Source: JAWXBA01 sp048499805
GTDB taxonomy: Bacteria > Gemmatimonadota > Gemmatimonadetes > Gemmatimonadales > GWC2-71-9
Reading direction: 5' to 3'
NCBI GenBank assembly: GCA_048499805.1
Contig: JASNZF010000001.1
Span: 558,001 to 622,000, forward strand
DNA length: 64,000 nt
The first letter of the stretch is position 1; each line of letters opens with the position of its first letter. The notes below the pieces were generated by a model. It did no database searches. It worked only from the letters and a program-made list of their open reading frames with translations, and had not been told where the DNA came from. Both the position numbers and the translations under genes were made by a program. This document shows positions 1-7,948 of this stretch, in pieces.

Positions 1-547
1 CCGAGGCCGGGCGGTGGCTCGGCAGGAAGGTGACGAGGCTGTCACCGCCGACCTGGGCCAGGTACAGCCCGCGCTCGAAGTTGATCGGGGACCCGTAACG
101 CTCGCGTGCCCCCTGGGGCATCACGAAGTGGACCCCATAGCTGAAGGTGAGCTGCGCGCCCGGGAGCATCCGCGAACCCTGCTCCAGTTCGAGGTCGAGC
201 CCGAACGCTCCGAGCCGCGACCGGATCGTCAGGGTCGAAGTCTGGCGGCCTGCGGGCGGCACGAGGGTGCCGGGGGGGAGGCGAAGCTCGGCAAAGACCG
301 AATTGTCCGGCGCGCCCCGCCGCAGGAGGATGACCCGTGGCTCGATTGCCGAGAAGGTCACCACGGTGTCCTCGGGTGGCACCCCCCACGACTCGAGCAC
401 GAGGACGCGCGCGAGCGGGACGGGCGCCGGAACCGTCCGGGTTGCGACCGCAGGGTCTCGGGGCGGGGCGGCGCGCCCGCCGCACCCCGCGAGGGCGAGG
501 GCGAGGACGGTTGCCCACAGGGGTGGCTGCCTGAATATTGCGACCAG
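1..547 (-). CDS. Putative lipoprotein, cut by the window edge
   Basis: An open minus-strand frame runs without a stop from about position 560 to the window edge. It encodes a lipoprotein-type signal peptide (short positive region, hydrophobic ALALAG, then Cys about residue 22), a Pro/Ala-rich stretch and a beta-rich secreted domain. No ATG, GTG or TTG is available in frame. A CTG at 547 fits best: GAGGAG (559-554) sits 6 nt upstream and the signal peptide starts correctly from there. The start abuts the ATG of the divergent gene at 548 with no spacer. The C-terminus lies outside the window and I recognise no family. Reading frame fairly sure, start moderately sure, function unknown. Confidence 0.62.
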   Translation of the reverse strand, partial: MVAIFRQPPLWATVLALALAGCGGRAAPPRDPAVATRTVPAPVPLARVLVLESWGVPPEDTVVTFSAIEPRVILLRRGAPDNSVFAELRLPPGTLVPPAGRQTSTLTIRSRLGAFGLDLELEQGSRMLPGAQLTFSYGVHFVMPQGARERYGSPINFERGLYLAQVGGDSLVTFLPSHRPAS

Positions 548-2593
548 ATGCGACTCCTCGGATTGCTGCTGCTCCCTGGCGCCTGGCAGGCCCTGCTGCC
601 GGGCGCCCTGCCGGCGCAGGAATGGGACTCCCCCCGGGTGACCTCGCTGGTCGCCCGGGCCACCGCCCGGCGTGCCCGGGCCGAGGCCTCGGAGGGACTC
701 CAGCGCTGGCAGGCCACCGCCCGCGGGATGGTCCTCTTCCTGACCCAGGTCGGCGATGCCGCCTCGGCGCCACGGCTCGTCAAGGCCGATGAACTGGCCG
801 TCGAAGTGTATTGGGAGGCACCGGGCCGGAGCAAGCAGACGATCGTGGCGTGGCGCGACCGCACCTGGCTCCCCACCGACATTCGGTACCATCGCGACCA
901 CCTCGGCATCGTGGCAAACGACTTCGGCCCGCGGATCCGGATCGGCGAAGGCGACGAAGTCCGCGATGTCCCCCATCCGCTCTCGGCAGAGGGTCGACCC
1001 ACCTACCACTTCGCGCTGGTGGATTCAGTCACCGTCACCAGTGGCGACCGGGAGTGGCAGGTCTTTGCGGTGCGCGTCCGGCCGCGCGACCCGGTGTTGC
1101 CGGGGGTGGTCGGCACGCTCTACCTCGACCGGGAATCGGCGGCGCTGGTCCGGTTCCAGTTCTCGTTCACCGCCTCGGCCTACCGGGAGGCGGCCCTGGA
1201 GGACATCACCGTGGTCCTGGAGAACGCGCTCCAGGCCGGCGGGTACTGGCTTCCCTGGCGGCAGGAGATCGAGATCCGGCGAGGGACCAGCTTCGTGGAC
1301 CTGCCGGTGCGCGGGATCATTCGCGGACATTGGGAACTCTCGGAGCATCGACTGGGTGCCGATGCTGCAGCGGCCCCGGCGATCGCGGCGGAGATCGGAG
1401 GGCTCCGGGCCCCTGGGGGCGCACCAGACGCCTGGGAGGGGGCCTTGGAGGACCACCTCGACGGGGTGCTCCACTCGCGGGATCGCGGCGATTTCGAGTC
1501 GCTTCGCCAGGAGCTCTGGCGCGAACTCGACGAGCGGTTCCGCCGGATCGCCCCGCCCGTGCAGCCGGCGTTCGGATCGGTGTCCGAGGTGGTGCGCTTC
1601 AACCGGGTGGAGGGATTGCGCGTCGGAGCCGGGGCCGAGTTGCGCCTCCCGGTGGGTGACCTGACGGCCGAGCCATGGCTGGGTGTCGCCCTCGCCACTG
1701 GCCGCACCAGCGGGAGGCTCTCGCTCGGCATGCCCCTGGCAACGCACACCTCGGTTCGCCTGGGCTGGGAGCGAGCGGCCGTGGACGTGGGCCATGCCCC
1801 GGTCATCTCGCCGGTGCTCAACTCGATGCTGGCCCAGGAGTTCGGGGCCGATCGCGGGGACTGGGGGGAGCGCGGCGCGGCCTCGATCGAACTGACCCAC
1901 GCATCACCCGGCGGCACCCGGATCCAGGCCAGCCTCACCCGGGAGGACTGGCGCCCGCTCGGGGTTGCCACCCGTCCCGCCACCGGGAGCTTCCGTGCCA
2001 ACCCCGCATTCGAGGACCCGCCCCAATGGAGCGTGCGGGCCCGCACCGCGCGGCAGGCCCCCCTTGATGCGCCCTCGGCCGCCGGGTGGGACGTGGCGGT
2101 GGAGCACGGTCTGGGATCGCGCCGGTACCTGCGGGTGCTGGCCCGGGGCGAGGCGCGCTGGACCCATGAGGCCGGGAGCCTCCGCCTCGCGGGAAGCGGG
2201 GGCTGGGGGAGTGGCGGGCTGCCGAGTACCCGGGGTTTCGTCCTCGGTGGCTGGGGCACCCTGCCGGGGACTCCCTTCCGGGGGTTCGGGGGCCGGCGCT
2301 TTGCCCTGGCGCGGGTGGAGTGGCTTGCCCGGATGCGGATCCCGGGAATCACCCTGGGGAGCTTCCCACCGGTCCAGTCGGAACTGCTGCTGGGTCCGTT
2401 CATCGCTGCCGGGATCACCGCCGCACCGCTGGCGGAAACCCCGTGGCCGGGATCGGGCGGGATCAGGCCGGTTGCCGGGATCGCGGCGGAGGGGATCTTC
2501 GGGCTGCTGCGACTCGAGGCGGGCTGGGACCTGCGGGGGGGGCGATTCGGGCTGCAGGGGGACCTCGCCTCCTCCTGGTGGGGGGTATTGTGA
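548..2593 (+). CDS. Putative outer-membrane-associated protein, LolA-like fold plus predicted beta-barrel
   Basis: 681 residues from the ATG at 548. The open frame continues upstream, but only as a shadow of the divergent lipoprotein, whereas 548 begins a clear signal peptide (MRLLGLLLLPGAW, cleavage after LPAQ). Residues about 30-290 are beta-rich and recall LolA/DUF4292-like lipid-binding folds, a structural impression rather than a named hit. A charged helical stretch follows at about 300-340. The last 340 residues have the alternating Gly/aromatic pattern of an outer-membrane barrel, with repeated WxxxxxIPG-type strands. There is no Shine-Dalgarno before 548; an AATATT hexamer lies 8 nt upstream, suggesting near-leaderless expression. 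Function unknown. Confidence 0.72.
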   Translation: MRLLGLLLLPGAWQALLPGALPAQEWDSPRVTSLVARATARRARAEASEGLQRWQATARGMVLFLTQVGDAASAPRLVKADELAVEVYWEAPGRSKQTIVAWRDRTWLPTDIRYHRDHLGIVANDFGPRIRIGEGDEVRDVPHPLSAEGRPTYHFALVDSVTVTSGDREWQVFAVRVRPRDPVLPGVVGTLYLDRESAALVRFQFSFTASAYREAALEDITVVLENALQAGGYWLPWRQEIEIRRGTSFVDLPVRGIIRGHWELSEHRLGADAAAAPAIAAEIGGLRAPGGAPDAWEGALEDHLDGVLHSRDRGDFESLRQELWRELDERFRRIAPPVQPAFGSVSEVVRFNRVEGLRVGAGAELRLPVGDLTAEPWLGVALATGRTSGRLSLGMPLATHTSVRLGWERAAVDVGHAPVISPVLNSMLAQEFGADRGDWGERGAASIELTHASPGGTRIQASLTREDWRPLGVATRPATGSFRANPAFEDPPQWSVRARTARQAPLDAPSAAGWDVAVEHGLGSRRYLRVLARGEARWTHEAGSLRLAGSGGWGSGGLPSTRGFVLGGWGTLPGTPFRGFGGRRFALARVEWLARMRIPGITLGSFPPVQSELLLGPFIAAGITAAPLAETPWPGSGGIRPVAGIAAEGIFGLLRLEAGWDLRGGRFGLQGDLASSWWGVL

Positions 2594-2707
2594 GCGGATC
2601 TTCACGGGCCAGAATCGTTGATTGGACTACGATTTTTGGGGGGGTGCCCCTAAATTAGCTAGTCGCCGCGCAAGGCCCATCCATCCCCGGTGCGGTGAAG
2701 GGGGCAC

Positions 2708-4933
2708 ATGCACTTCAAGGACGAGTGGCTGGTTCCCACGCTGACCGCGTTGGTGCCGGAATCGGAAATGGAGGCGATCCGGGCCGAGGCGGGCAACACG
2801 CCCGGCTCGCTCTGGGAGACGCTCGTCGCGAAGCGGCGCCTGACGGATGCCGAGATCCTGGCCGCGATCTCCACCCGATTCCGGCTCCCCCTCGCCGACC
2901 TCTCCGGCGCGGATCCGCACACCCACGAAGCGGTGCCCGAACAGCTGGTCCGCAAGTACAACGTGCTCCCGCTGCGGATGACCGATTCGCTGCTGGAGGT
3001 CGCCAGCGCCAACCCGTTCGACATCGATGCCGAGAAGATGCTCGCCTTCGCCACGGGGCGGGAGGTGCGGATGGTGCTCGCGTCTCCCCGGAAGATCCGC
3101 GACAAGCTGGACGAGGTCTACCGCGCCAATGACGTGGTCGCCAAGCTCCTGACCGGGATGGCGGACAACGAGATCACCCAGCTGGTGGACGAGCCCGAGG
3201 ACCTCTCGGCCAGCGCGGAAGAGGCCGCGGCACGCCCGATCATCAAGCTGGTGGACACCCTCATCGCGGACGGGATCACCAGCCGCGCGAGCGACATCCA
3301 CGTCGAGCCGACCGATGCGGGGATCATCGTCCGGTACCGCATCGACGGCGTGCTGCGGGAGATCATGAAGATCCCGCGCAAGGCGGGCATCCCGTTGATC
3401 TCCCGGATGAAGATCATGTCCGGGATGGACATCGCCGACCGGCTCCGGCCCCAGGACGGGCGGGCCCGGGTGGCGGTGAACGGGAATCCGGTGGACCTCC
3501 GCGTCTCGAGCCTCCCGGCCTCGCACGGCGAGAAGGTCGTGATCCGGATCCTGGACCAGAAGGGCACGGTCCTGACCCTCAATGCCCTCGGCATGCTCCC
3601 CGACGAACGGGAGACCATCGAGCAGCTGGTCCGGCACAAGGAGGGGATCGTCCTGGTCACCGGGCCCACCGGGTCCGGCAAGACGACCACGCTCTATGCG
3701 GCGTTGCGGCTGGTGCAGAACACCGGGGTCAACATCGTCACGGTCGAGGACCCGGTGGAGTACCGGCTCGGGGCCAACATCGTGCAGGTCCAGACCAACG
3801 ACAAGGCGGGACTGACCTTCGCCTCCGCACTGCGCTCGATCCTGCGCCAGGACCCGGACGTCGTCCTGATCGGCGAAATCCGCGACGTCGAGACCGCACA
3901 GATCGCGGTGCAGGCCTCGCTGACGGGCCACCTCGTCCTCTCGACCCTCCACACCAACGATGCGCCCAACGCCGTGACCCGGCTGGTGGACATCGGGATG
4001 GAGTCGTACAAGATCGCCTCTGCGCTGCGCGGCGTGGTCGCCCAGCGCCTGCTCCGGCGCCTCTGCACCCATTGCCGGGTGCCGGATGAGGCCCCGACGG
4101 GCCGGGCAATGGCGCCGTGGATTCCCGCCGGCACCCGGCTGTTCAAGGCTGCCGGCTGCAGCGAGTGCGCCGAGACCGGCTATCGCGGCCGCTTCAGCAT
4201 CGTCGAGATCCTGGTGATGACCCCCGAGCTCGAGCAACTGATCGGCGGGGGCGCGACGGCTGACCGGATCGCCGAAGAGGCCCGGCGCGGCGGCATGCGC
4301 TCACTCTTCGAGAGCGGACTCCAGCATGTCCTCGAGGGGGTCACCTCGGTCGACGAGCTGCTCCGGGTGACCGACGTGCCCACCGTGCGGACGGTCAGCA
4401 AGCCCGCCGCGACGAGCGCTGCCCCGGCGGCGCCGGCCCCGCCGCCGCCCGCCGCGACCAGCGCACCGGCTGCTCCCGCGGTGGTGACGTCGGAGCTTCC
4501 CGGCTTCGAGCTGATCGACGAACTGATCCTGACCGACGACGATGGCCAGCCCCTCCCCAAGGGCACGGTGCTGCTCGTGGACGACGAGGAGTCGCTCCGC
4601 ATGGTCATGAAGGACCTGCTGGAGCGGGACGGCTGGACCGTGCAGGAGGCCGCGGACGGGATGGAGGCGCTGGCCGCCGTCGACCAGCACGCGCCCGATA
4701 TCATCCTCCTGGACCTCAACCTGCCGGGCCTCGACGGCTACGAGGTCCTGGACCGGCTCCGCAGCCGCGACTCCACCCGCGGGGTCCCCATCATCGTCCT
4801 GACCGCCAAGGGCGACGAGGACAACGAGGTCCGGGTCCTGGAGGCGGGAGCCGATGACTTCCTCACCAAGCCCTTCCGGGCCCGGGCGCTCTCCGCCCGG
4901 CTCGATCTGGTCCGGGCCCGCCGGCGCGGCTGA
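2708..4933 (+). CDS. GspE/PilB-type secretion or pilus ATPase fused to a C-terminal receiver domain
   Basis: 741 residues, preceded by a purine-rich ribosome site. Residues 1-150 resemble the MshEN/T2SS-E N-terminal domain. A type II/IV secretion ATPase core follows, with Walker A GPTGSGKTTT near residue 319, an Asp box, LIGEIRD (Walker B) and the TGHLVLSTLHTND His box. The paired CxxC zinc motif typical of PilB/GspE is present (CTHC about 452, CSEC about 484). An Ala/Pro-rich linker (about 565-600) leads to a CheY-like receiver domain (about 620-741) with DDE, phospho-acceptor Asp near 669 in LLDLNLPG, a Thr and Lys in TKPF. Standard PilB/GspE proteins are about 560-580 residues and lack the receiver. 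The ATPase probably drives a type IV pilus or type II secretion machine under phosphorylation control. No pilus genes are adjacent. Confidence 0.93.
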   Translation: MHFKDEWLVPTLTALVPESEMEAIRAEAGNTPGSLWETLVAKRRLTDAEILAAISTRFRLPLADLSGADPHTHEAVPEQLVRKYNVLPLRMTDSLLEVASANPFDIDAEKMLAFATGREVRMVLASPRKIRDKLDEVYRANDVVAKLLTGMADNEITQLVDEPEDLSASAEEAAARPIIKLVDTLIADGITSRASDIHVEPTDAGIIVRYRIDGVLREIMKIPRKAGIPLISRMKIMSGMDIADRLRPQDGRARVAVNGNPVDLRVSSLPASHGEKVVIRILDQKGTVLTLNALGMLPDERETIEQLVRHKEGIVLVTGPTGSGKTTTLYAALRLVQNTGVNIVTVEDPVEYRLGANIVQVQTNDKAGLTFASALRSILRQDPDVVLIGEIRDVETAQIAVQASLTGHLVLSTLHTNDAPNAVTRLVDIGMESYKIASALRGVVAQRLLRRLCTHCRVPDEAPTGRAMAPWIPAGTRLFKAAGCSECAETGYRGRFSIVEILVMTPELEQLIGGGATADRIAEEARRGGMRSLFESGLQHVLEGVTSVDELLRVTDVPTVRTVSKPAATSAAPAAPAPPPPAATSAPAAPAVVTSELPGFELIDELILTDDDGQPLPKGTVLLVDDEESLRMVMKDLLERDGWTVQEAADGMEALAAVDQHAPDIILLDLNLPGLDGYEVLDRLRSRDSTRGVPIIVLTAKGDEDNEVRVLEAGADDFLTKPFRARALSARLDLVRARRRG

Positions 4934-4946
4934 TCCTCCCCCCGCA

Positions 4947-5414
4947 ATGACCACGGTCCAGGTTGGCCTGGTCGACGTCTATCTGCTGCGCCCGTCGCCC
5001 GGCGGCCCCGAGGTGCTGCTCCTCCGCCGGGCCCCGGGCGGGCGCTGTCCCGGCTCGTGGGAGGCGATCCACGGCCACATCGAACCGGGCGAGTCACCGG
5101 TGGATGCCGCGCTGCGCGAGGTCCAGGAAGAGACGGGCCTCCTGGTCGATCGGCTCTACAACCTCAGTCGGGTCGAGCGGTTCTACCTCCACCACCCCGA
5201 CGAGGTGGTGCTGGTGCCCGTGTTCGCAGGGTGGGTTCCGGCTGGGGCAGAGGCTCGGCTCGGCGCGGAGCACGACGCCATGGCGTGGCTGGGGGGCGCC
5301 GAGGCCCGGGCGCGGTGCAGCTGGCCCCGGTCGGCCCGGGCCATCGCCGATGCGCTGCACCTGGTCGGCGCCGGCACGGCGGGGCCGCTCGAGGACGTGC
5401 TCCGGGTCCGTTGA
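4947..5414 (+). CDS. NUDIX hydrolase
   Basis: 155 residues, a single NUDIX domain. The Nudix box is intact: GHIEPGESPVDAALREVQEE, followed by TGL, fits GX5EX7REUXEEXGU, the Mg-binding helix for pyrophosphohydrolase chemistry on nucleoside diphosphate-linked substrates. The start is the ATG 13 bases after the stop of the ATPase gene; an open extension upstream overlaps that gene and is not credible. The short gap suggests co-transcription. Substrate cannot be told from sequence; the compact form with an aromatic strand before the C-terminus recalls dATP or dihydroneopterin-triphosphate pyrophosphohydrolases. It ends 6 bases from the stop of the convergent lipoprotein gene. Confidence 0.9.
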   Translation: MTTVQVGLVDVYLLRPSPGGPEVLLLRRAPGGRCPGSWEAIHGHIEPGESPVDAALREVQEETGLLVDRLYNLSRVERFYLHHPDEVVLVPVFAGWVPAGAEARLGAEHDAMAWLGGAEARARCSWPRSARAIADALHLVGAGTAGPLEDVLRVR

Positions 5415-5420
5415 CTCCAG

Positions 5421-6080
5421 TCAGTACTCGTTGGCGAAGGTCAGGAACTTGAAGGTCCCCGCGTGCTCGAGTATGGTCCCGAACAGCTGCCGCGATCGCG
5501 TTGCGCCCGCCGAATCCGAGACCTCGACCCGGCACCCCTCCCACAATCGGTTCTCCGCTTCCCGCTGCGGTTCCGGCGGGCAGTGCACCCCCTGATAGCC
5601 GAGCGATCGGCCGCCGTCACGTTGCAGCAGGCGGGTCAGGCCTTGGCTGGACCGGTTTTGCATCTGGAACCAGAGCAGGGCCGGGCTGAGCTCGTAGGGG
5701 GGCGCCGTGAACCGGGTGTGGGGGTAGTAGACCCCGATGAACTCGTCTCGCTGCAGCACGAGGCGACCGAATTCCAGGGTGTCCAGGGTTTCCACCGCGC
5801 GGATGAATCGTCGCACCAGGTCGTCCCGGCTTTGCCCCCCGGCCCGCAGGGTGGTCGGCACGGAATCGACGGTGGCCACGAAGCGCCGGATCTCCTCCTC
5901 GATCGGGAAGGTGCTGTCGACCACCCCGACCGTGGTGGCTTCCGGCTCGGCCTCGGGGCGGGACCCACAGGTGCTGACGAGCATGGTCATCAGCGAGAGG
6001 CCCACCACCAGGGGCAGGAACCATGAGAGGATCCGGGGGGATGGAGAGGGACGGGGATGGCTGGGGTCGAGGTGCATCAT
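5421..6080 (-). CDS. Hypothetical secreted or lipoprotein
   Basis: About 219 residues. The frame is open further upstream (to 6581), but that part is antisense to the beta-helix gene. The tandem ATGs at 6080/6077 precede a signal-like sequence (WFLPLVVGLSLMTML) ending in VSTCGS, which could be a weak lipobox (Thr at -1 is unusual). The mature part is soluble, with an acidic helix-rich region and conserved-looking aromatic motifs (YYPHTRFTAPP, LLWFQMQN), and no recognised domain. It lies downstream of the beta-helix gene on the same strand (64-base gap) and could be read through from it. Function unknown. Confidence 0.7.
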   Translation of the reverse strand: MMHLDPSHPRPSPSPRILSWFLPLVVGLSLMTMLVSTCGSRPEAEPEATTVGVVDSTFPIEEEIRRFVATVDSVPTTLRAGGQSRDDLVRRFIRAVETLDTLEFGRLVLQRDEFIGVYYPHTRFTAPPYELSPALLWFQMQNRSSQGLTRLLQRDGGRSLGYQGVHCPPEPQREAENRLWEGCRVEVSDSAGATRSRQLFGTILEHAGTFKFLTFANEY

Positions 6081-6144
6081 GGCTGGAGGGCCATGGCCCC
6101 CCAGCCGGCCCGATGCACCGGGCCGGCCGGGAGTGCCAGGCATC

Positions 6145-7830
6145 CTAGTTGGTGGCGTAGCTGGTCCAGCCCTGCCACCACTTGGCGCCGTTGGGATCGG
6201 CGGCGCCGCGGTAGCTGGTGCCGGTGACCGCGCCCCCGGAGCGGGTGGCCAGGAGCCCGGTGAACACCGCCAGGCCGCCGGTGCGGGCCGGCGAGGTGGC
6301 GGAGGGGGTCCAATCGAGGGAGGCGGTGGTGGGGGCCGCAGGCAGTCCTGCAAAGAGACTGGCGGCGGTGGCCGCATTGTCCTCGATGTTGTTGGCCGCG
6401 AGGTCCACCGTGCCCTGGACCGTGCTGCCCGAGGCCGGCTGGAAGATCGTGCCGTTCTCGGCCAGCAGCAGGTTGCTGAGCTGGAGATCATTGCTGGCGA
6501 TCCGGTCGAGCGTCGTCTGGTCCCGGAGCGAGATCGCGGCCCGGCCCCAGCGGGCGACGACACCGTTGACATAGTGGCCACCGGTGCCGCGGCGCAGCAT
6601 CATGCCGACCCGGCCGGAGCCCGCCTCGTTGACCCCAGCCGGCGGGCCGACCAGCGTGAAGTTGGCAAAGACGGGGATGGTGTAGGGCAGCGAGGTCTGG
6701 CCGCTCAGGCAGTTGGAGCCGGCGCAGCCGTCGTTTTCGAAGCCCTGGGGATCGCTGGAGACATTGCCGGCCGAGGGCCGGGGCACCACCGCGACCTGCT
6801 GGTAGGCAATCAGGAACTGGTTGCGGCCGACATACCCCTCGGAGGCGTCGAAGTGATCATCCCCGGCGTTGTAGGACACGATGTACTTCATGTCCACCGC
6901 CCCACCGAACCACTCGAAGTTGTCATCGAGGCCGTTCAGGGCCTGGACATACTCGATGGTGGTCCCCCCGCCGACGGCCGCCAGCGTGAGGGTGTTGAGC
7001 TCGGCGTCCGGGGCGGTCGCGTACCCGGCGAACTCGATCCGGACGTACCGGAGGATCCCGCTGTTGTCGCTGTTGTCGGTCCCGCCCGAGTAGTCCACCT
7101 GGGGGTTCTTCGCCCCGGTCCCGGTGCCCTCGAGGATCACCGGCTGTCCCCGGTTGATGACCCCGTTCCCCACGATGATCAGCCCGCCCCAATCGCCCGC
7201 CTGCCGCTGCCCTGGCGCCCGGGACGAGGTGAAGACGATCGGATTGGCCGCGGTTCCCAGGGCCTGGATCTTGGCCCCGCGCAGGACGAAGAGCGACGAC
7301 CCCAGGGTGTTGAAGTCTCCCTTGATGGTGGTGCCCGCCTCGATGGTCAGGGTGGCGCCGTTGGTCACCTTGATGAAGCCCTGGAGCAGGTACTCCTTGT
7401 CACTGGTCCAGACGGTGTTGGTGGTGATGTTCTGGGTGATCGTCTCGACCGGCGTGCCCTGGGTGGTCACGCTGACCGGGGCGCTGAATGCCGAGCTGAG
7501 CGTGCCGGAGAGCGCCGCGACCTGGTAGCGGTAGGTGGCGCTGGTCTGGAGCCCGGTATCCGTGAACGGCGGCGCGGCCACCGTGCCGGCCGTGACGAAG
7601 TTGGTTCCGGCGGCGCCATCGGCCCGCTGGACCTGGTAGCCGGTGGCGCCGGTCACGGCGTCGAAGACGACCTGCACGCTGGAATTGGAGACCGCCGACG
7701 CGACCACATTCGCCGGGGTCGCGGGCGGGGTGGGATCGTCCGGGCCGCTCGGCTCGGACGAGCAGCCGCCCACCAGGCCGATGAGCGCCAGGACGCCAAG
7801 GGGGAAGCGGGTGTGGAGTGCGTTGCGCAT
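6145..7830 (-). CDS. Lipoprotein with FN3 domain and right-handed beta-helix
   Basis: 561 residues from ATG 7830. The N-terminus is a lipoprotein signal (LALIGLVGGC, lipid-anchored Cys about 21). A Pro/Thr linker is followed by a fibronectin type III-like domain (about 35-125, ending with the YRYQVAAL strand). The rest is a repetitive parallel beta-helix with ladder features such as TLTIEAGTTIKG, GGLIIVGNG and FEWFGGAVDM. It directly follows a TonB-dependent receptor gene (118-base gap). This pairing of a surface beta-helix lipoprotein with a TonB receptor recurs in several diderm phyla, where the lipoprotein is thought to capture a ligand or be the receptor's surface partner. The ligand is unknown here. 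The upstream in-frame extension lacks a signal peptide and is rejected. Confidence 0.85.
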   Translation of the reverse strand: MRNALHTRFPLGVLALIGLVGGCSSEPSGPDDPTPPATPANVVASAVSNSSVQVVFDAVTGATGYQVQRADGAAGTNFVTAGTVAAPPFTDTGLQTSATYRYQVAALSGTLSSAFSAPVSVTTQGTPVETITQNITTNTVWTSDKEYLLQGFIKVTNGATLTIEAGTTIKGDFNTLGSSLFVLRGAKIQALGTAANPIVFTSSRAPGQRQAGDWGGLIIVGNGVINRGQPVILEGTGTGAKNPQVDYSGGTDNSDNSGILRYVRIEFAGYATAPDAELNTLTLAAVGGGTTIEYVQALNGLDDNFEWFGGAVDMKYIVSYNAGDDHFDASEGYVGRNQFLIAYQQVAVVPRPSAGNVSSDPQGFENDGCAGSNCLSGQTSLPYTIPVFANFTLVGPPAGVNEAGSGRVGMMLRRGTGGHYVNGVVARWGRAAISLRDQTTLDRIASNDLQLSNLLLAENGTIFQPASGSTVQGTVDLAANNIEDNAATAASLFAGLPAAPTTASLDWTPSATSPARTGGLAVFTGLLATRSGGAVTGTSYRGAADPNGAKWWQGWTSYATN

Positions 7831-7948
7831 GATTCGGTGTGTCCTCGTCAAGGGTCGTCGTGCCAACCTGCCGGATCCGTTTACCCGACGGCGCAGGAGA
7901 AATACCCTTGCTTCATACCGGATCAATCTCGTCCAGGTCACACCTCGG

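Noticed and set aside
2618..2656. Promoter TTGATT/TTGGAC with TAAATT before the GspE-like gene
   Set aside because: Spacers of 27 and 23 bp are too long for a sigma70 promoter.
2627..4237. 536-codon minus-strand frame over the GspE-like gene
   Set aside because: Antisense shadow; composition (His/Asp/Leu/Val rich) typical of GC-skewed opposite frames.
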